From an uncultured Pelagibacteraceae bacterium (GTDB taxonomy: Bacteria; Pseudomonadota; Alphaproteobacteria; Pelagibacterales; Pelagibacteraceae), in contig CACMSB010000004.1 of the NCBI GenBank assembly GCA_902616245.1, positions 1 through 64,000 on the forward strand: a DNA stretch of 64,000 bases. The letters run 5' to 3'. Numbering within the stretch: the stretch's first letter is position 1; every line of letters begins with the position of its first letter. Position numbers and translations under genes: made by a program. Below are positions 28,915-39,989 of this stretch, one piece after another. The notes beneath the pieces are model-generated. The model saw nothing but the letters and a program-made list of their open reading frames with translations, had not been told where the DNA came from and did not search any database.

Positions 28915-29849
28915 TCACAAAAAATTTTTAAACATGCCATTCTTATTGCAACACCTAATTCAACTTGTTCTTTTACAACACTCATATTGGTGTCATCAGC
29001 TAGTTTTGTATCAATTTCAATACCGCGGTTCATTGGACCAGGATGCATAATAATTGAATCTGATTTTGCATATTCTAATTTATCCTGTGTTAGTCCATAG
29101 TATTCATAGTACTCTCTATTAGATGACAGGAATGAATTACTCATTCTTTCATTTTGAAGTCTAAGCATCATTACTATGTCGCAATCTTTTACACCTTTCT
29201 TCATATTTGAAAAAATATTAACCCCAAATTTTTCTATATCTTTTGGTAAAAGGTTTGAAGGAGCTACAATATTAACTTCGGCGCCCAACATGTTTAGCAA
29301 GTAAATATTAGATCTTGCTACTCTGGAATGTAGAATATCTCCACAAATTGCAACCTTTAATCCTTGAATTTTTTTTTTCCTATTCAATATAGTTAATGCA
29401 TCAAGTAATGCTTGGGTAGGGTGCTCTCTCCTTCCATCACCAGCATTTAAAACAGCACAATTAACTTTTTGAGATAAAAGATTACATGCTCCTGAATCTT
29501 GATGTCTAATAACTATTATATCAGGATGCATTGCATTTAATGTCATTGCAGTGTCTATTAGCGTTTCACCTTTTTTAATTGCTGAGTTTGTTATATTCAT
29601 TGACATAACATCTGCACCTAATCTTTTTCCTGCTAGCTCAAATGAGCTTTGTGTTCTTGTTGATGGTTCAAAAAAGAGGTTAATTTGAGTTTTCCCCTTA
29701 AGTAAATCTAATTTTTTATTTTTGCTTTTGTTTAATTCAATAAATTTTTCAGCTTCTTTTAAGATTAAATTAACATCATTTATTGATAAATCTTGAATAC
29801 CTAGGAGATGTTTTTGAGAAATTTTAATAGCTTTGGTTTTAGTTGCCAT
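28911..29849 (-). CDS. pyrB: Aspartate carbamoyltransferase catalytic subunit
   Basis: PyrB condenses carbamoyl phosphate and aspartate, the committed step of pyrimidine synthesis. The protein contains [20 protein letters not shown] (carbamoyl phosphate binding), [28 protein letters not shown] and [16 protein letters not shown] 29849 gives 312 residues; an upstream in-frame GTG at 29870 is less convincing. No pyrI is seen. The gene overlaps the dihydroorotase-like gene by four bases, supporting a joint complex. pyrE is in the window at 47486. Confidence 0.96.
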   Translation of the reverse strand: MATKTKAIKISQKHLLGIQDLSINDVNLILKEAEKFIELNKSKNKKLDLLKGKTQINLFFEPSTRTQSSFELAGKRLGADVMSMNITNSAIKKGETLIDTAMTLNAMHPDIIVIRHQDSGACNLLSQKVNCAVLNAGDGRREHPTQALLDALTILNRKKKIQGLKVAICGDILHSRVARSNIYLLNMLGAEVNIVAPSNLLPKDIEKFGVNIFSNMKKGVKDCDIVMMLRLQNERMSNSFLSSNREYYEYYGLTQDKLEYAKSDSIIMHPGPMNRGIEIDTKLADDTNMSVVKEQVELGVAIRMACLKIFCE

Positions 29850-29891
29850 TAAAACCAACTCTATAGCCACAAAGGTTGATTAATGCAAGTA

Positions 29892-30347
29892 TTAATTATT
29901 AATAAAATCTATGGCACCCTGTAAGATAAATGCAGCAGCATTTTTATCTATATTTTTTTCTCTTTTAGTTACGTTAATACCTAAATTTTCGGTTAATTTA
30001 AACGCTCCAATTGTTGATAATCTTTCATCCCAAAGACTTATTGGAAGATCAATTTCTTTTGATATTGCTTTTGACACATCATTTACTGATTGAGAAGATT
30101 TACCAAAGGTTCCGTCCATATTAATTGGATTTCCAATAATTATTCCTTTAATGTTATTTTCTTTAATAATATTCTCTAATTCATTGATAAGATCTTCAAA
30201 TTTGGATTTGTTTATTGTTTTAAGCGGTGTGGCAATTTTTTGATTTTCATCACATATAGCTACACCAATTCTCTTTGAACCTAAATCAAGACCAATTAAT
30301 CTAGATGTATTTAGCTGTTTCTTTTTAAATTCCTCAATTGTGATCAT
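29892..30347 (-). CDS. ruvX: Putative pre-16S rRNA nuclease / Holliday junction resolvase-like RuvX (YqgF)
   Basis: RuvX/YqgF is an RNase H-fold nuclease linked to maturation of the 16S rRNA 5' end. The 151 residues include GLDLGSKRIGVAICDENQ (first acidic strand), GIIIGNPINMDGTFG and LSLWDERLSTIGA-like sequence (WDERLST). The length is normal. It is divergent from gatC across about 50 bp and upstream of pyrB by 42 bp on the same strand. Confidence 0.93.
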   Translation of the reverse strand: MITIEEFKKKQLNTSRLIGLDLGSKRIGVAICDENQKIATPLKTINKSKFEDLINELENIIKENNIKGIIIGNPINMDGTFGKSSQSVNDVSKAISKEIDLPISLWDERLSTIGAFKLTENLGINVTKREKNIDKNAAAFILQGAIDFINN

Positions 30348-30396
30348 ATTGTATATTATTTACTTAAGTGATAGTTTGCGGCAATATTTTTACCAT

Positions 30397-30684
30397 ATGA
30401 GTATAGATCTTAAAACAGTAAAGCACATTTCGAAATTAGCAAGAATTTCTATTGATGATGAAAAAGCTAATAAATTAAAGGGCGACTTAAATAATATATT
30501 TGAATTTATAGAAAAATTAAATGAATTAAATACTGATAATGTTCAAGCCTTAACATCAATTGCTGAAACCACCCTAAGATTTAGAAAAGATGAAATTAAA
30601 TCAGAAAATATTAGAGAAAAAATTTTAAAAAACTCTCCTGAAGAAAATAAAGATTTTTTTGTTGTACCAAAGGTTGTTGAATAA
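30397..30684 (+). CDS. gatC: Asp-tRNA(Asn)/Glu-tRNA(Gln) amidotransferase subunit C
   Basis: GatC is the small clamp that stabilises the GatCAB amidotransferase. The 95-residue protein starts at ATG 30397 (MSIDLKTVKHISKLARISID). The frame continues upstream to 30340, but those residues (IILYIIYLSDS) lie in the divergent promoter region and do not match the family. It shows LKGDLNNIFEFIEKLNELNT and the LRKDE-type segment followed by VVPKVVE. It overlaps gatA by one base. Confidence 0.93.
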   Translation: MSIDLKTVKHISKLARISIDDEKANKLKGDLNNIFEFIEKLNELNTDNVQALTSIAETTLRFRKDEIKSENIREKILKNSPEENKDFFVVPKVVE

Positions 30685-32144
30685 TGTCAGATATAACAAG
30701 TCAAAGTTTATTCGAATTAACATCGAATATAAAAGAAAAAAAACTATCTTCAGGGGAAATTACAAAAGCATTTATAGACCGTGCTGAAAAATCAAAAAAA
30801 TTAAATGTTTATGTTACGGATAATTTTGAAAAAGCAATAGATCAATCAAAGAAATTTGATTCTAATCCTAACTTTGATTTAAAACTACCAGGTATTCCCA
30901 TTGCTGTTAAAGATTTATTTTGTACAAATGGAGTTAGAACAACAGCAGGTAGCAAAATATTAAATAACTTCGTTCCCACATATGAGTCTACAGTTACTCA
31001 AAATTTGTGGAGTCAAGGAGCAATACTTCTTGGTAAACTTAATTGTGATGAATTTGCTATGGGCTCTTCAAATGAAACTAGTTTTTTTGGAAATGTTCAA
31101 AATCCGGTAGGAGAAAATTTAGTCCCTGGTGGATCTTCAGGAGGTTCTTCTGCAGCTGTCGCTGCAAATTTAACTCCAGTTACCATTGGAACAGATACAG
31201 GTGGATCTATTCGTCAACCAGCATCATTTACAGGAACTGTAGGACTTAAACCTACATATGGAAGTTGTTCTCGTTATGGAATTGTAGCATTTGCTTCATC
31301 TTTAGACCAAGCAGGACCTATGACGAAAAATGTAAGAGACTGTTCTATGCTTTTAGAGGTGATCTCTTCATTTGATCAAAAAGATTCAACCTCAATTGAT
31401 TACAAAAGAAATAATTATTCAAAAGAATTATCAAAAGATATTAAAGGAAAGAAAATTGGTATTCCTAAAGAATATAGAGTTGACAATATGCCTGACGAAA
31501 TTGAACAGCTATGGAAAAATGGTATCTCATATGCAAAAGATTGCGGAGCAGAAATTATCGATATTTCGCTTCCACATACTAATTACGCATTACCAACTTA
31601 TTATATTGTTGCACCAGCTGAAGCATCTTCAAATCTAGCAAGATATGATGGTGTTAAATATGGATTTAGATCTCCTGGTCAAAATTTAATAGAAATGTAC
31701 GAAAAAACTAGATCTGAAGGTTTTGGTGATGAAGTTAAAAGAAGAATTATGATTGGAACTTATGTTTTATCTTCTGGTTACTATGATGCCTATTATCTAA
31801 AAGCGCAGAAAGTAAGACAATTAATAAAAAAAGATTTTGATGATGCCTTTTCTAAAGTTGATGCAATTTTAACTCCATCTACTCCAAGCTCAGCATTTAA
31901 AATTGGTGAAAAAACAAATGATCCAGTATCAATGTATTTAAATGATATATTTACAGTTCCAATAAATCTAGCGGGCTTACCAGGTATTTCTATACCAGCT
32001 GGTAAAGATAAAAATAATTATCCTTTAGGCCTTCAAGTAATTGGAAAACCTTTTGATGAACAAAATATACTTAATATTTCTTATGCATTAGAAGATAAGA
32101 TTAATTTTAAAAATGATATTTCAGACTGGTGGTTACGTGAATAA
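30684..32144 (+). CDS. gatA: Asp-tRNA(Asn)/Glu-tRNA(Gln) amidotransferase subunit A
   Basis: GatA is the glutaminase of the complex that converts misacylated Glu-tRNA(Gln) and Asp-tRNA(Asn) to the correct amides. The 486 residues contain the amidase signature: the catalytic lysine in [19 protein letters not shown], the Gly/Ser-rich [17 protein letters not shown], and the nucleophile serine in [15 protein letters not shown]. All triad residues are present. The 3' end overlaps the GTG start of gatB by eight bases. Confidence 0.97.
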   Translation: MSDITSQSLFELTSNIKEKKLSSGEITKAFIDRAEKSKKLNVYVTDNFEKAIDQSKKFDSNPNFDLKLPGIPIAVKDLFCTNGVRTTAGSKILNNFVPTYESTVTQNLWSQGAILLGKLNCDEFAMGSSNETSFFGNVQNPVGENLVPGGSSGGSSAAVAANLTPVTIGTDTGGSIRQPASFTGTVGLKPTYGSCSRYGIVAFASSLDQAGPMTKNVRDCSMLLEVISSFDQKDSTSIDYKRNNYSKELSKDIKGKKIGIPKEYRVDNMPDEIEQLWKNGISYAKDCGAEIIDISLPHTNYALPTYYIVAPAEASSNLARYDGVKYGFRSPGQNLIEMYEKTRSEGFGDEVKRRIMIGTYVLSSGYYDAYYLKAQKVRQLIKKDFDDAFSKVDAILTPSTPSSAFKIGEKTNDPVSMYLNDIFTVPINLAGLPGISIPAGKDKNNYPLGLQVIGKPFDEQNILNISYALEDKINFKNDISDWWLRE

Positions 32145-33603
32145 AAATAGTGAATATCTTATTGAAAGAGAAAATAAACAATATGAAGTGATAATTGGTT
32201 TAGAAGTGCACGCTCAAGTTACTTCAGAGTCAAAACTTTTCTCTCAATCATCAACAAAATTTGGTGCAGAACCAAACACACAAGTTAGTCTCGTAGATGC
32301 AGCATTTCCAGGAATGTTACCAGTTATAAATGAATTTTGTATTGAACAAGCAATTAAAACTGGAATAGGACTTAAAGCCAAAATAAATAAAAAATCTGTC
32401 TTTGATAGAAAAAATTATTTTTATGCAGATTTACCCCAAGGATATCAAATCTCTCAATACAAATATCCAATTGTCGGTGAAGGAAAAGTAATTTTAGATA
32501 TGCCGAATGGTCAAAAAGAAATTGGAATTGAAAGATTACACTTAGAGCAAGATGCAGGTAAAAGTATTCATGATATTGATCCAAATAATACATTAGTTGA
32601 TTTAAATAGATCTGGAGTGGCTTTAATGGAAATAGTAAGTAAGCCTGATTTAAGATCTCCAGATGAAGTCAACGTTTATATAAAAAAATTAAGATCGATA
32701 ATGAGATATTTAGGAACATGTGATGGCAATATGCAAGAAGGTTCTTTGAGGGCAGATGTTAATGTATCAGTAAGATTAAAAGGGGAGACTGAATTTGGCA
32801 CCAGGTGTGAAATTAAAAATGTTAATTCAATAAAATTTATGCAAATGGCAATAATATCCGAAGCAAATAGACAAATAGATTTGTTAGAGGAGGGGAAAGA
32901 CATAGATCAAGAGACAAGACTTTTTGACACTAAAAGAAATGAGACAAGATCTATGAGATCAAAAGAAGACGCGCATGATTACAGATATTTTCCTGATCCA
33001 GATCTATTACCGCTTGAAATAAGCCAAGAGTTAATTGAAAAAATAAAATCAGATATACCTGAATTACCAGATGAAAAGAAAAAAAGATTTATAGATAAAT
33101 TTAATCTTTCACCATATGAAGCAACAATTTTGGTATCTGATATTGAAACATCAAATTTCTTTGAGGAAGTTATAAAAAATTCAGATGTTAAATTAGCAAC
33201 AAACTGGATTACAGGTGAATTATTTGCAGTTTTAAATGAAAAAAATTTAGAAATATCTCAAAGCCCAGTTAGTGCTAAAAATCTATCAAAACTTATAAAC
33301 CTTATAAAAGATGGAACTATATCAGGAAAAATAGCTAAAACGGTTTTTGAACAAATGATAGATGGAGATCAAGATCCATTAATAATAGTAAAAGAAAAAG
33401 GTTTAAAACAAGAAAGCGATCCAAAAGCGATAGAGGAATTGATAAATAAAGTTATTGAAAATAATTCAGATAAGGTTGCTGAATATAAATCTGGTAAAGA
33501 TAAATTATTTGGTTTTTTTGTTGGTCAAGCCATGAAAGAAAGTAAAGGAAAAGGCAATCCTCAATTAATAAACAAAATATTAAAAGAAAAGTTGAATGGA
33601 TAA
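32137..33603 (+). CDS. gatB: Asp-tRNA(Asn)/Glu-tRNA(Gln) amidotransferase subunit B
   Basis: GatB activates the misacylated tRNA with ATP and receives ammonia from GatA. It contains [52 protein letters not shown] and the C-terminal YqeY-like tail domain ending [20 protein letters not shown]. The GTG at 32137 gives 488 residues and overlaps the gatA stop. An ATG at 32113 in the same frame would add eight residues deeper in gatA and is less likely. The C-terminus overlaps the methyltransferase gene by eight bases. Confidence 0.95.
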   Translation: MNKNSEYLIERENKQYEVIIGLEVHAQVTSESKLFSQSSTKFGAEPNTQVSLVDAAFPGMLPVINEFCIEQAIKTGIGLKAKINKKSVFDRKNYFYADLPQGYQISQYKYPIVGEGKVILDMPNGQKEIGIERLHLEQDAGKSIHDIDPNNTLVDLNRSGVALMEIVSKPDLRSPDEVNVYIKKLRSIMRYLGTCDGNMQEGSLRADVNVSVRLKGETEFGTRCEIKNVNSIKFMQMAIISEANRQIDLLEEGKDIDQETRLFDTKRNETRSMRSKEDAHDYRYFPDPDLLPLEISQELIEKIKSDIPELPDEKKKRFIDKFNLSPYEATILVSDIETSNFFEEVIKNSDVKLATNWITGELFAVLNEKNLEISQSPVSAKNLSKLINLIKDGTISGKIAKTVFEQMIDGDQDPLIIVKEKGLKQESDPKAIEELINKVIENNSDKVAEYKSGKDKLFGFFVGQAMKESKGKGNPQLINKILKEKLNG

Positions 33604-34243
33604 AAATTTCATAATTGATCAAAATATGATCAATTATATTTTTTCACATACAAATAATCTTCACAAAGTACAAAAAAAATTATTAAAATATAACGAAAAA
33701 CTTGGTCATATTAAAAAATTACAAATTTCAATTCTACAAGCTAACTTCATACAATTTATCATAAAAATTAATAACTATAAATCATATTTAGAAATTGGCA
33801 CTTTTACAGGTTACAGCATTTTATCTGCTGCACTTGCCTTACCTAAGAATTGCAAATTAATTGGTATAGATAAAAATTTAAAAACTAACAATGAGGCAAT
33901 TAAGTTTTTTAAAGAAGCAAAGCAAGATAAAAAAATAAATCTTCTTTGTGAAAATGGAAAAATTGCTCTTGAAAATCTAATTAAGAAAAAGGAAAAATAT
34001 GACGTGATATTAATTGATGCAGATAAAGAAAATTATATAAATTATTTTAATCAGTCTCTTAAATTAAAAAGCAAAAAGGGTATAATTTTAATTGATAATA
34101 CACTTTGGAAAGGAGATGTTGCAAATCCAAAGATAAAAGACAAATTAACTATAAAATTAAGAGAATTTAATAAATACATAAAAAAATCACCTATTAATAA
34201 GTATATTTTACCAATTGGTGATGGTTTTACAGTTTGTTGGTAA
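33596..34243 (+). CDS. Class I SAM-dependent O-methyltransferase (family 3)
   Basis: This 215-residue protein belongs to the caffeoyl-CoA/catechol-type O-methyltransferases. SAM motif I is [20 protein letters not shown], the metal/substrate Asp region is [15 protein letters not shown], and [16 protein letters not shown] follows, with the Asp-Asn pair typical of the metal-dependent members. The C-terminus [11 protein letters not shown] is also family-like. The substrate cannot be deduced. It overlaps gatB and is followed by trhO at two bases, so it is probably co-transcribed; YrrM-type members of this family modify tRNA, which would suit the neighbourhood but is inference. Confidence 0.8.
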   Translation: MDKNFIIDQNMINYIFSHTNNLHKVQKKLLKYNEKLGHIKKLQISILQANFIQFIIKINNYKSYLEIGTFTGYSILSAALALPKNCKLIGIDKNLKTNNEAIKFFKEAKQDKKINLLCENGKIALENLIKKKEKYDVILIDADKENYINYFNQSLKLKSKKGIILIDNTLWKGDVANPKIKDKLTIKLREFNKYIKKSPINKYILPIGDGFTVCW

Positions 34244-34245
34244 TT

Positions 34246-35118
34246 ATGTTTGAAATCCTATCTTTTTATAAAATATCAAAACTTAATAAATTAAAAATTA
34301 TTAAAAAAAATATCTTAAAAGAAACTAATAAGCTTGATATTAAAGGTCTTATAATATTATCTCCTGAAGGAATTAATGGTACAATATCAGGTAGTCATAA
34401 AAAAATTAAACTTATAATTACAAAAATAAAGAATATCTTATCAATTGATAGATTTGATATTCAAAATAAATTTAACTCAAAAATATTACCATACACAAAA
34501 AATAAAGTTAAAATAAAAGATGAGGTAGTTCCAATTAATGAAAAAATTAATTTTAAAAATTTTTTTAATAAGAAATATTTATCACCTAAAAAATGGGACG
34601 AATTTATAACTAAAAAAAATATTAAACTGATTGATGCCAGAAAACCTTTTGAATATAAGATTGGTACATTTAAAAATGCTCTTAATCCAGAAACTAAAAA
34701 TTTTAGAGATTTTAAAAATTATTTATCCAAATTTAGTAAAGATGAATCAATAGGGATGTTTTGCACCGGAGGTATCAGGTGTGAAAAAGCGTCTAGTTAT
34801 CTTAATAATAAAGGTTTTAAAAATGTTTATATGCTTAAGGGTGGTATCTTAAATTATCTTAACAAAACTGATCCAAAAAAAAGTAAGTGGAATGGTGAAT
34901 GTTTTGTTTTTGATAAAAGAGTTACTATTAAAAAAAACCTAGAAATTGGAAATTATACTGTTTGTGGTGGTTGTAGAATGCCATTGCATAAAAAACTAAC
35001 CAAATCAAAAAAGTATAAAGTAGGCCTATCATGTCCAAATTGTTTTGATAAATTGACAAATGATCAAATAAAACGTTTCACAATGAGGCACAATCAAATA
35101 ATAAATTCAAAAAAATAA
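34246..35118 (+). CDS. trhO: tRNA uridine-34 hydroxylase TrhO (rhodanese-like, UPF0176)
   Basis: TrhO hydroxylates U34 of certain tRNAs to 5-hydroxyuridine using oxygen. The 290-residue protein begins at ATG 34246 (MFEILSFYKISKL). It has the N-terminal ferredoxin-like part with LIILSPEGINGTISGS, the rhodanese domain with the active-site cysteine loop MFCTGGIRCEKASSYL, and a C-terminal cysteine cluster (CGGCRMPLHKK, LSCPNCFDKL) that may bind zinc. A TTG at 34234 in frame is less likely. It follows the methyltransferase gene directly. Confidence 0.92.
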   Translation: MFEILSFYKISKLNKLKIIKKNILKETNKLDIKGLIILSPEGINGTISGSHKKIKLIITKIKNILSIDRFDIQNKFNSKILPYTKNKVKIKDEVVPINEKINFKNFFNKKYLSPKKWDEFITKKNIKLIDARKPFEYKIGTFKNALNPETKNFRDFKNYLSKFSKDESIGMFCTGGIRCEKASSYLNNKGFKNVYMLKGGILNYLNKTDPKKSKWNGECFVFDKRVTIKKNLEIGNYTVCGGCRMPLHKKLTKSKKYKVGLSCPNCFDKLTNDQIKRFTMRHNQIINSKK

Positions 35119-35122
35119 TATC

Positions 35123-36472
35123 ATGAATATATTAAGTGATGACATCAAAGAATTAATTAAAAAATTAGCGATACCTGCATCTGTAGGTACACTCTTTCAA
35201 ACGTTATATAATATTGCTGATACATATTTTGCAGGAAAAATATCACCTGAAGCTTTGTCAGCTTTAACAAAATCTTTTCCAATTTATTTTATTATTATTG
35301 CTTCATCTATTGGTATCACAGTTGCAGGTACATCACTGATAGGTAATAGCATTGGAGAAAAAAATAATAAAAATGCTTCAATTTATTTCTGCCAATTAAT
35401 TTTCTTTTCTTTTTTGATAATTCTGTTGATTACTTTTATTGGTTTAAATTATGCATCAGACCTTTTTTCAATTATGGGTTCAACTAACGAGGTAATAAAT
35501 CTTGGCTTACAATATACAGATATCATTTTCCTTGGTTCATTTATTTTTATTTTAGTTGTTGCATTAAATTCATTACTTCATGCAGAAGGCGATACGAAAA
35601 CTTATAGAAATGCTTTAATATTATCTTTTTTTTTAAACATATTGTTAAATCCAATTTTAATATTTGGATTTTATTTCATACCAGCTTTGGGTATGAAGGG
35701 TATTGCAATAGCAACTCTAATTGCTCAAACGGTCGCTTTTTTAATTATATTTAAAAAAGTTTTAAAAAGTAAATTAATTAAAAACATACTTATTTCTTAT
35801 TTTATTCCTAAATTTTTTTTTTTAAAAAATATTTTTTTTCAATCTATGCCAATAATAATTTCAATTTGCGGTTATTCTATTGCTTCTGCTATTGTATTCA
35901 AATATGCAGGTTTATCAGGAGAATATGCAGCAGCTGGTTATGGAGCTGGCACCAAAATAGAACAAGTGGTTTTATTGCCAATCTTGGGAATAAATACAGC
36001 AATTATCACAATTATTGCTCAAAACTTTGGTGCACGAAATATTTTAAGAATTAAAGAAACGTACTTCCAAGCTATAAAATATGCTTTCATTATAATGATT
36101 ATTTCTTCTTTTATTATTTATTTTGGTGCTGAAATGATAACAAAATTATTTTCAAAAGATTTAGAGGTCGTTGAATTTGGAAAATTATATTTAGAGATTT
36201 CAGCCTTTGTGCTACCAGCTTATCCAATATTTTTTTTATCAAATGGTTTTTTTATGGCTTTAAAAAAAGCTGAAAACGCATTAATTGCTAATATTTGCCG
36301 AAATGGAATTTTTCCATTTGTCGTATTTTATACTGCAATTTATTTTAATTCTGACTTTTCTGAATTTTTTTGGTTATGGGTAATATTCAATTGGATTTTC
36401 TCTCTGATGTATATTGGTTATACTTATTTTTATTTGAATTATAAATTAGACAAAATTAGAGCTATCAACTAA
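35123..36472 (+). CDS. MATE-family efflux transporter
   Basis: A multidrug and toxin extrusion (MATE) transporter of 449 residues with about 12 hydrophobic segments in two halves. Family hallmarks are LFQTLYNIADTYFAGKISPE near the start, LHAEGDTKTYRNALILSFF in the middle, LNPILIFGFYFIPALGMKGI and GAGTKIEQVVLLPILGINTA. The acidic and polar residues suit a Na+- or H+-coupled exporter; the substrate is unknown. The gene converges with soxG and their coding ends overlap by 27 bp. Confidence 0.9.
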   Translation: MNILSDDIKELIKKLAIPASVGTLFQTLYNIADTYFAGKISPEALSALTKSFPIYFIIIASSIGITVAGTSLIGNSIGEKNNKNASIYFCQLIFFSFLIILLITFIGLNYASDLFSIMGSTNEVINLGLQYTDIIFLGSFIFILVVALNSLLHAEGDTKTYRNALILSFFLNILLNPILIFGFYFIPALGMKGIAIATLIAQTVAFLIIFKKVLKSKLIKNILISYFIPKFFFLKNIFFQSMPIIISICGYSIASAIVFKYAGLSGEYAAAGYGAGTKIEQVVLLPILGINTAIITIIAQNFGARNILRIKETYFQAIKYAFIIMIISSFIIYFGAEMITKLFSKDLEVVEFGKLYLEISAFVLPAYPIFFLSNGFFMALKKAENALIANICRNGIFPFVVFYTAIYFNSDFSEFFWLWVIFNWIFSLMYIGYTYFYLNYKLDKIRAIN

Positions 36473-36994
36473 CCATTCATAAAGGTGTTCTGAAAACGAT
36501 CTTCTTACAAATAAATTAACATTATTCTTTGACTTGTGATGAAGAATTACATCAATATGATTTACTATCGTTTGTGTTGATGAACCAACATTATTTTTAA
36601 ATTTTTCGAAATTAAAAGGTGATCCAGATGATAATAATTCAAATATATTTTCTCCTTTTATATTTATACAAATTAATTGTGAAGAGATATCAGTAATTGA
36701 TCCAAAATTTAAAGACGAAATATCTTTATAAAGTTGATCAAAAATATTTGAATTTTTATTTTCATCAAAATATATCATCCATTCATCCGGACTTAGCCAC
36801 AAAACATCATAGTTTTCATTTGATGAACTGGTATTTGACTCAGAAGGTAAAATAATAGATAGAATTTTACCCACTTTGGTAAAAAATTCTTTATTTTTTC
36901 CCCTGATATTAATTTTAATTTTTTCTTCAGATAAATTAATATCGATATTGTTTTTATTATTATTTGAAATATTTGGATGTAAAATGTCAAGCAT
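36446..36994 (-). CDS. soxG: Sarcosine oxidase subunit gamma
   Basis: SoxG is the small, fast-diverging subunit of heterotetrameric sarcosine oxidase. The 182-residue protein has little sequence conservation, but DVLWLSPDEWMIYF and GSITDISSQLICINIKGENI resemble the family, as does RRSFSEHLYEWLVDSS at the end. It overlaps soxA by eight bases, which fixes its assignment by position. Its 3' end overlaps the convergent MATE gene. Confidence 0.85.
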   Translation of the reverse strand: MLDILHPNISNNNKNNIDINLSEEKIKINIRGKNKEFFTKVGKILSIILPSESNTSSSNENYDVLWLSPDEWMIYFDENKNSNIFDQLYKDISSLNFGSITDISSQLICINIKGENIFELLSSGSPFNFEKFKNNVGSSTQTIVNHIDVILHHKSKNNVNLFVRRSFSEHLYEWLVDSSNFV

Positions 36995-39989
36995 TTAGTC
37001 TTTTATTCTCCTTGTCTAAAAAAATTGTGTCGGAAACGGTCACATTAATGTTTTTGTTTTCCATTGGAATAATTAACTTTTGACCCTTCATTGTTTTACC
37101 ACTTCTAACTACAGCCAAGGCAATTGATTTATTTAGGTTTGGACTAAAATAGCTTGAAGTTACATGTCCTAGCATATCTATAGGCTTTGATTTAATGTCT
37201 GAAACAATTTGAGCACCTTCTTCCAAAATTTCTTTTGGATCATCTGTAAGTAGTCCTACCAATTGCTTTCTATCTTCTCTAATAGTATCACTTCTATATA
37301 AAGATCTTTTACCAATGAAGTCATATTTCTTTTTACTTACAATCCAATCCATCTGTAAGTCTGAAGGAGTCATTGTGCCGTCTGTATCTTGTCCAACAAT
37401 AATGAAACCTTTTTCAGCTCTGAGTAGGTGCATTGTTTCAGTACCATAAGGTGTCAAATTAAACTCTTTCCCAGCTTCTATACACATTTTCCATAATGAA
37501 TTTCCATATTTCGACTCTATGTTAATTTCATAGCTTAGTTCACCCGTAAAACTTATTCTCATTATTCTACAATTTATATTTTCAAGTTTATCTTCTTTAA
37601 ATGACATATGAGGAAAGTTTTCATCACTTAAATCTAAATTTGGAAAAAGTTTCTTAAGAATTTTTTTTGAATTTGGACCACAAATACTTGCTGTAGAATA
37701 ATGATCTGTCACTGATGTTAAATAAACATCTAACTCTGGCCACTCCGTTTGTAAATAATCCTCAAGTTTGCTTAATACATTTGCAGCTCCCCCAGTAGTA
37801 GTTGTCATAAGATAATGATTTTCAGATATTCTTGTGGTAACACCGTCGTCATAAACCATACCATCCTCGTTTAACATAAGTCCGTATCTACATTTTCCGA
37901 TTGCAAGTTTTGACCAAGCATTTGTGTAAACTCGATTTAAAAATTCTGATGCATCTGTTCCTTGGATATCAATTTTTCCTAGAGTTGATGCATCTAAGAT
38001 ACCCGCACTGTCACGTGCCGCTTTACTTTCTCTTTGAACAGCATCATGCATATTTTCTCCATTTTTTGCATAGTACCAGGGTCTTTTCCACTGACCAACA
38101 TTTTCAAATTCTGCATTATTTTCTACATGCCATTCATGCATGGATGTTTTTCTTACTACTTCAAAAAATTTTCCAACATTTCTCCCAACTAGTGTTCCGA
38201 AAGTTAATGGTGTGAATGGAGGCCTAAATGTAGTTGTTCCCAATGTACCCATTTTTACACCAGCTGTATCAGCTATAACCCCAAGTGCGTGCATATTAGA
38301 TAACTTTCCCTGATCTGTTGCCATACCAGTCGTTGTATATCTTTTTACATGTTCAATTGATCTAAAGCCTTCTTTTAAGGCTAATTTGATATCTTTTGCA
38401 GTTGAGTCATTTTGAAAATCTATAAAGCATTTTGTTTTACCTAAAGGTATTTTATTTGGTAAAAGCCATATATTTCTTTTATCATTTTCTTTAGAGCAAA
38501 TAATATTTGTATCCTGGTAATCTTGATTATCTATATCTAAGAATTTATTAATTTTATTGACTGTTTTATCTATAATATTTTCTAAATCAAAATCTCCATT
38601 GCATGAACCAACTGAAATTTGATCTTCACTATTTTCTTTTGGTAAGAATACTTGGTCTTCATCTCTAAAATCTAATTTACCTCCAGATTGACTATGCATA
38701 TGCACCATAGGTGTCCATCCACCACTCATGCCTAAACAGTCACAACTTAATTTAATCTTATCACCTATAGTTGTATTTCCATCTTCCGATAGTTTCATGA
38801 TTTCTAATGAATTTATTTTTTTGTATCCAAAAGTATTTGTTACAACATGATTGAAGTAGATTTTTATTCCTAGACTTTCAGCTTGTTTGATTAATTCAGA
38901 ACTAGCAGATTTTCTTAAATCAACAATTATATTCTTTATACCTTTTTTATGAAGTGAAATTGAAGTTTCGTATGCACTATCATTATTTGTAAATAATATT
39001 ATATTTTCTCCACAGGTAACGCCGTAATAATCCAAATATTTGTTTATAGAATTAGATAATAATATTCCTGGTCTATCATTATTATTGAATACAAGTGGTC
39101 TTTCAATTGATCCAGTTGCAATTACAACTTTTTTTGCTCTTATTTTCCATAATCGTTGTCTAATCTTATTTTTCTTTTTTTCCTCCGGCAAATGATCTGT
39201 TAAATTTTCTTTAGCTAAAAGAAAATTGTATCCATGATAAGCTGCAATACTTGTTCTTGTCTTAATTGTTAAATTACTTAATTTTTTAATTTCTTGAATT
39301 TCATTTTTTAACCATTCACTTGATAATTTATCATCAATCTTAACAGACTCATTATTTTGATAAATTGTAGAACCACCTAGTATTTTTTTGTCATCTACCA
39401 ATAAAGTTTTAAAATTATTTTTTGCAGCCATTTTTGCAGCAATAATACCTGAAACTCCACCACCAATTACCAATACATCGTAGTGAACATATTTGTGATC
39501 ATAGATATCAGGATCTGGTTCTGTAGGAGATTTTCCTAAACCTGCAGATAATCGTATTAATGGTTCATATACTTTTTTCCAAAAACTCTTTGGCCACATA
39601 AATGTTTTATAATAAAAGCCTGCAGGAATTAACGGTGATATAAAATTATTAATACCCCCAATGTCAAATTTTACGTTAGGCCAGCAATTTTGAGAACTTG
39701 CTTCTAATCCTTCATACAATTCTAACTCGGTTGCTCTCACATTTGGTTCTGTTAGGTCTTTTTTACTACCAATTTGACAAATTGCATTAGGCTCTTCTGC
39801 TCCACAAGAAACTATACCCCTTGGTCTGTGATATTTAAAACTTCTACCGACTAAATGAATACCATTTGCCAAAAGTGCAGATGCCAAGGTATCACCCTCA
39901 TATCCAAAGTAAGTCTTGCCATCATATTTAAATGAAACTCTCTTAGTTTCATCAATATATTCGGTTTTATGAATTCTATAATTGGGCAT
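36987..39989 (-). CDS. soxA: Sarcosine oxidase subunit alpha
   Basis: SoxA binds NAD+ and tetrahydrofolate in the heterotetrameric enzyme that oxidises sarcosine to glycine, 5,10-methylene-THF and H2O2. The 1000-residue protein has an N-terminal 2Fe-2S-like/hydrogen-cyanide-dehydrogenase-type region (KYHRPRGIVSCGAEEPNAIC), a Rossmann domain near residue 170 (YDVLVIGGGVSGIIAAKMAA), and a C-terminal GcvT/aminomethyltransferase domain from about residue 590 (RTSMHEWHVENNAEFENVGQ, FTGELSYEINIESKYG). Length and order are standard. It sits between soxD and soxG. Confidence 0.96.
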   Translation of the reverse strand: MPNYRIHKTEYIDETKRVSFKYDGKTYFGYEGDTLASALLANGIHLVGRSFKYHRPRGIVSCGAEEPNAICQIGSKKDLTEPNVRATELELYEGLEASSQNCWPNVKFDIGGINNFISPLIPAGFYYKTFMWPKSFWKKVYEPLIRLSAGLGKSPTEPDPDIYDHKYVHYDVLVIGGGVSGIIAAKMAAKNNFKTLLVDDKKILGGSTIYQNNESVKIDDKLSSEWLKNEIQEIKKLSNLTIKTRTSIAAYHGYNFLLAKENLTDHLPEEKKKNKIRQRLWKIRAKKVVIATGSIERPLVFNNNDRPGILLSNSINKYLDYYGVTCGENIILFTNNDSAYETSISLHKKGIKNIIVDLRKSASSELIKQAESLGIKIYFNHVVTNTFGYKKINSLEIMKLSEDGNTTIGDKIKLSCDCLGMSGGWTPMVHMHSQSGGKLDFRDEDQVFLPKENSEDQISVGSCNGDFDLENIIDKTVNKINKFLDIDNQDYQDTNIICSKENDKRNIWLLPNKIPLGKTKCFIDFQNDSTAKDIKLALKEGFRSIEHVKRYTTTGMATDQGKLSNMHALGVIADTAGVKMGTLGTTTFRPPFTPLTFGTLVGRNVGKFFEVVRKTSMHEWHVENNAEFENVGQWKRPWYYAKNGENMHDAVQRESKAARDSAGILDASTLGKIDIQGTDASEFLNRVYTNAWSKLAIGKCRYGLMLNEDGMVYDDGVTTRISENHYLMTTTTGGAANVLSKLEDYLQTEWPELDVYLTSVTDHYSTASICGPNSKKILKKLFPNLDLSDENFPHMSFKEDKLENINCRIMRISFTGELSYEINIESKYGNSLWKMCIEAGKEFNLTPYGTETMHLLRAEKGFIIVGQDTDGTMTPSDLQMDWIVSKKKYDFIGKRSLYRSDTIREDRKQLVGLLTDDPKEILEEGAQIVSDIKSKPIDMLGHVTSSYFSPNLNKSIALAVVRSGKTMKGQKLIIPMENKNINVTVSDTIFLDKENKRLNA

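Noticed and set aside
29871..30396. Possible regulatory RNA or riboswitch around pyrB/ruvX/gatC
   Set aside because: Gaps are only 42-50 bp, with no stable helices or known riboswitch core.
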